Shown here piece by piece: positions 5,307 through 7,037 of a stretch of 7,037 bases of DNA. Position 1 is the first letter of the stretch; every line of letters begins with the position of its first letter. The stretch lies in contig JAOUEB010000069.1 in the NCBI GenBank assembly GCA_029858925.1, positions 1 to 7,037 on the forward strand, written 5' to 3'. The notes under the pieces were generated by a model that was given only the letters and a program-made list of their open reading frames with translations, did not search any database and was not told the origin of the DNA. This DNA comes from Nitrospira sp. GTDB lineage: Bacteria > Nitrospirota > Nitrospiria > Nitrospirales > Nitrospiraceae. Position numbers and translations under genes: made by a program.

Positions 5307-5366
5307 GTTTGCTCTACGCAGGGAAACGAACTCGTCCGACTCGGCCTGCGTGGCGAGTCTCTTGCC
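5307..5366 (-). pseudogene. second glnE-like fragment
   Basis: The minus strand reads GKRLATQAESDEFVSLRRAN, which aligns with AKDRVLPPADSDEFIFLARR of GlnE when one codon is skipped. At the DNA level the plus-strand segment AACGAACTCGTCCGACTCGG matches AATGAACTCATCCGAGTCGG of the fragment behind mazF in 16 of 20 positions, and a CAGG block lies just ahead of it in both. The frame then runs to unrelated residues. It is short, so chance or another origin is possible. The support lies in the same orientation and same motif as the copy behind mazF and the true glnE. Confidence 0.38.
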
Positions 5367-5384
5367 CTGTCGTCGGTGAGCTCG

Positions 5385-5483
5385 TTACAGGTTGATTTTG
5401 TAATGGACGCTTCGTTCGCCCCCAGAAGGCACGAAGATGCCCTTGTCCGCAAGCTCCTGCAAGTCGCGCGTGGCGGTTAATGA
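5385..5483 (-). pseudogene. winged-helix C-terminal remnant (Fic/regulator type)
   Basis: The minus strand reads SLTATRDLQELADKGIFVPS, then GGERSVHYKINL and TAA (5387-5385). The pattern xTATRDLxxLxxKGIxxxxG followed by xxxRSxxYxL is the recognition helix and wing of winged-helix domains found at the C-terminus of many Fic-family AMP transferases and of RecG-like or DeoR-like transcriptional regulators. Nothing upstream of 5483 continues the domain: that sequence is an inverted repeat and then the hairpin behind the lipoprotein gene. The front of the gene has been lost. The last 33 codons look undamaged, so the truncation may be fairly recent. I cannot say which parent family it came from. Confidence 0.6.
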
Positions 5484-5488
5484 AAATC

Positions 5489-5517
5489 TGAGCCGAATAG
5501 AGGTCGTGTTCGGCTCA
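5489..5517. repeat. 9-bp perfect inverted repeat
   Basis: TGAGCCGAA (5489-5497) and TTCGGCTCA (5509-5517) form a perfect 9-bp stem with an 11-base loop. It lies exactly where the winged-helix remnant breaks off. It may be a relic of the recombination that truncated that gene, a protein-binding site or a weak transcript hairpin; no T-run follows on either strand. Confidence 0.5.
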
Positions 5518-5555
5518 CGGCATATGACTGGAAAGTTGTGTTGAGAGCGAGAGGC

Positions 5556-5589
5556 AGCCCCAGACCGCTCTTACAAGCGGTCTGGGGCT
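5556..5589 (-). terminator. strong hairpin behind the lipoprotein gene
   Basis: AGCCCCAGACCGCT and its exact complement AGCGGTCTGGGGCT form a 14-bp perfect stem with a six-base loop. It starts 20 bases after the stop of the gene at 5610-5975, the usual place for an intrinsic terminator. A true T-tract is missing (the minus strand continues GCCTCTCGCTCTC), so it may instead act as an RNA-stabilising 3' hairpin or a Rho-assisted end. Confidence 0.6.
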
Positions 5590-5609
5590 TGAAGATGGCG
5601 GAGTGGAGG

Positions 5610-5975
5610 TTATTCCACTTCGACAGTGATCGTATGGGAAGCCACGACGGGATCGTGGTCCTTGGTGGCGCCGGTCAGGGTGACTTTGTGCGTTCCCTTG
5701 CTCAGGCTCTTGATCGTTCCGGAAAACCCCTTCTGATATTCGCCGTCCACATAGGCATGGACATGCGTCGCTTGCGTACCTTTGGTCAAGTCATACTTGA
5801 TCTCAAAGGTGTCTTTTACCGTATCTCCGTCCTTGGGAGACGTAATGGCCAGCTTCGATCCATCTTCAACCGGTGCTGCCGCCGGCTTATCTCCTGCAAA
5901 AACAGGGGCTCCGCTGAGGCAGCCCGCTAGGACGATTCCTAGTCCCATGAATCCGATACGTCCGATCACCTGCAT
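5610..5975 (-). CDS. small secreted Ig-like protein, probable lipoprotein
   Basis: A 121-residue exported protein. The N-terminus is a signal peptide (R6, hydrophobic 8-18) ending in a lipobox LAGC with the only cysteine at C19, so lipid anchoring is likely; VFA/GD at 25-29 is a possible ordinary cleavage site instead. After a short Ala/Pro linker, residues 41-121 look like one beta-sandwich (Ig-like) domain: ITSPKDGDTVKDTFEIKYDL (44-63), HVHAYVDGEYQKGFSG (71-86), LSKGTHKVTLTGATKD (91-106) and a final HTITVEVE. The 'SPxDGxxV ... HVHxYVDG ... GxHxVxL' layout recurs in periplasmic proteins of unknown function; the histidines could bind metal but nothing proves it. A strong AAGGAGGT (5988-5981) sits five bases before the ATG. 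It is transcribed from its own promoter (6086-6114). Confidence 0.85.
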   Translation of the reverse strand: MQVIGRIGFMGLGIVLAGCLSGAPVFAGDKPAAAPVEDGSKLAITSPKDGDTVKDTFEIKYDLTKGTQATHVHAYVDGEYQKGFSGTIKSLSKGTHKVTLTGATKDHDPVVASHTITVEVE

Positions 5976-6085
5976 TGCGACCTCCTTAAGGTTAAACCAA
6001 CCGAATGGACACGACGGTCTTTCTTGCTCTGCAGGATGTCCCCGTACTTCTTGACGAGTCGTGTACCGGCAGAGCGTACCTGTAC

Positions 6086-6114
6086 ATTCTAATTTTCATG
6101 ATGCGCGTAGTCAA
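6086..6114 (-). promoter_or_regulatory. sigma70-type promoter for the lipoprotein gene
   Basis: TTGACT (6114-6109), exactly 17 bases, then TAGAAT (6091-6086) on the minus strand: five of six matches in each box. It begins nine bases after the glnE stop and leaves a leader of about 100 bases before the ribosome binding site. The leader has short GTAC-based inverted repeats near 6062-6084 but no riboswitch that I recognise. Confidence 0.65.
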
Positions 6115-6123
6115 TCGGTCTCT

Positions 6124-7037
6124 TCACAGCGCGCCGAACGTCCGTTCGAAAAAGGATTTGGTCAGCGTCATGTGCTGTTCGATATCCGTCCGGAGATGCC
6201 TTGCCCCGGCTTGCCAATCATCCGTCGTGTAGCCCACCCTCCGTGCCAGAAAGATAAACTCGTCTGAATCAGCCGGCGGGAGGACACGGTCCTTGGCGTT
6301 GCCTCGGACCATGCGAAGTCCGTCGATGAGCATGCGAATGAAGAAGTAGGCCTTGCGCAGATGCTCGCCGTCCTGCCTCGTGACGATCCCACATTCCACC
6401 AGCCCAGTCAATGCCTGCATTGTGTTGGGAGTGCGTAAGACGGGAAGTCTATGGCCGTGCATGATTTGGAGGTACTGGACTGCGTATTCGATATCCACGA
6501 TCCCGCCTGGACTGTATTTGAGGTTGACCGTGTCGTGCTCCACCAGTTGCTTCAGCTGTTGCCGGCGTAGGTCCAGAGCAACAGCGAGGTCCCACGGGGC
6601 GTCGCTGTAGACATAGGTGTCGCGATGGGCTTCGACCCGTTTGCCGAGGGCCGCATCGCCTGCCACATGGCGGAGTTTGATCAAGGACTGACGTTCGAAC
6701 GGGGCGGCAAGACCGGGTTCACTATAATACTTGGTGATTTCATCGAACGGATTCGTCAGTGAGCCTTTGCCTCCATGGGGGCGGAGGCGCACGTCGAGAT
6801 GGAAGATCCCTTCCTGCCGAGACTCGATCCATCGCAGCAGTTCCTGCCCCAGGCGTTCAAAATATTCGCTGTTGTCGATAGCCTGTTTGCCGCCGGTGCG
6901 GCCCGCGTCGCCATAGACGAACATCACTTCAATATCCGAGGCGTATCCCAGTTCTCGACCGCCGAATTTGCCCAATCCTAGAATGGTAAAGGGGCAGGGT
7001 TTCTTATTTGCCAAACGGGGAGGGCCGTAGAGCAAAT
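6124..7037 (-). CDS. glnE: GlnE, glutamine synthetase adenylyltransferase, C-terminal part (partial)
   Basis: The last ~304 codons of a protein that is usually 900-1000 residues long; the frame is open at the right edge. GlnE adds AMP to, and in many bacteria removes it from, a tyrosine of glutamine synthetase, in response to PII and glutamine. Visible parts, numbered from the visible start: the nucleotidyltransferase core LGLGKFGGREL (19-29) with SDIEVMF (33-39) supplying the two metal-binding acids (D and E here; many homologues have D-x-D), DVRLRPHGGKG (81-91), then the helical domain with KYSPGGIVDIEYAVQYLQ (173-190) and RGNAKDRVLPPADSDEFIFL (244-263). It ends FFERTFGAL. This is the C-terminal catalytic half, normally the adenylylating one. 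The reading frame is intact. Two diverged pieces resembling its 3' end lie downstream (4478-4605 and 5307-5366). Confidence 0.95.
   Translation of the reverse strand, partial: LLYGPPRLANKKPCPFTILGLGKFGGRELGYASDIEVMFVYGDAGRTGGKQAIDNSEYFERLGQELLRWIESRQEGIFHLDVRLRPHGGKGSLTNPFDEITKYYSEPGLAAPFERQSLIKLRHVAGDAALGKRVEAHRDTYVYSDAPWDLAVALDLRRQQLKQLVEHDTVNLKYSPGGIVDIEYAVQYLQIMHGHRLPVLRTPNTMQALTGLVECGIVTRQDGEHLRKAYFFIRMLIDGLRMVRGNAKDRVLPPADSDEFIFLARRVGYTTDDWQAGARHLRTDIEQHMTLTKSFFERTFGAL

Larger units (their letters stand above)
5187..5609. other. regulatory and decayed interval upstream of mazEF
   Basis: No intact gene is present. From the mazE side it contains the mazEF promoter and leader (5187-5244), about 60 bp in which I see nothing (5245-5306), a short glnE-like fragment (5307-5366), the end of a winged-helix gene (5385-5483), an inverted repeat (5489-5517) and the long hairpin (5556-5589). 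Confidence 0.6.

Noticed and set aside
4556..5400. Plus-strand reading of the repeated segment (NELIRVGL and NELVRLGL) as a conserved small protein
   Set aside because: The differences between copies also fit the minus-strand GlnE-type frame, which matches a known family. The plus frames have no starts and run into unrelated sequence.
5219..5452. Minus-strand 77-codon frame upstream of mazE
   Set aside because: It overlaps the mazEF promoter and cuts across the winged-helix end and the glnE-like fragment in the wrong frame; there is no ribosome binding site.
1..7037. CRISPR array, tRNA, rRNA, transposase or integrase
   Set aside because: I scanned for regularly spaced direct repeats, cloverleaf-like stretches, transposase or integrase motifs and terminal inverted repeats, and found none that hold up.

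Overview
The window is about 7 kb of moderately GC-rich bacterial DNA. It has two ordinary chromosomal ends and a patchy accessory middle. On gene content and style (a zinc-ribbon K+ channel, a GlnE with an SDIEVMF core, scattered toxin-antitoxin debris) my best guess is Nitrospira or a relative (Nitrospirota). No marker gene proves this. Every intact gene lies on the minus strand; two of the decayed modules lie on the plus strand.

Left part (1-2458): a two-CBS-domain protein (73-456), possibly followed by a gene that runs off the left edge; about 500 bp without an intact gene that holds a decayed ribbon-helix-helix antitoxin end (plus strand, about 558-680); a voltage-sensor K+ channel with a C-terminal zinc ribbon (953-1723); the C-terminal end of a PIN-domain (VapC-type) toxin without its front (plus strand, about 1918-2070); and a small two-helix membrane protein (2216-2458).

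Middle (2459-5609): an accessory or decay zone. It contains a BrnT/BrnA-type module in which the toxin keeps only its C-terminus and the antitoxin carries an apparent 1-nt deletion; a solitary, AT-richer SIR2-like protein (3402-4424) of the type used as NAD+-consuming defence effectors; an intact mazEF operon (4606-5186) with a near-consensus sigma70 promoter; and the last ~33 codons of a Fic/regulator-type winged helix (about 5385-5483). Two short minus-strand stretches resembling the 3' end of glnE bracket mazEF (about 4478-4605 and 5307-5366).

Right part (5610-7037): a small predicted lipoprotein with a strong ribosome binding site, its own promoter and a 14-bp hairpin behind it, then the last ~304 codons of glnE (glutamine synthetase adenylyltransferase), open at the right edge.

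The most interesting overall reading is that the region downstream of glnE is a landing zone. Toxin-antitoxin and defence modules have accumulated and decayed there, and two degraded glnE-3'-like segments lie in the same orientation as glnE, as expected if elements integrated at the glnE 3' end. That reading is inference. The sequence directly shows the repeated segments, the remnants and the base-composition contrast. No transposase, integrase, tRNA, rRNA or CRISPR array is visible.
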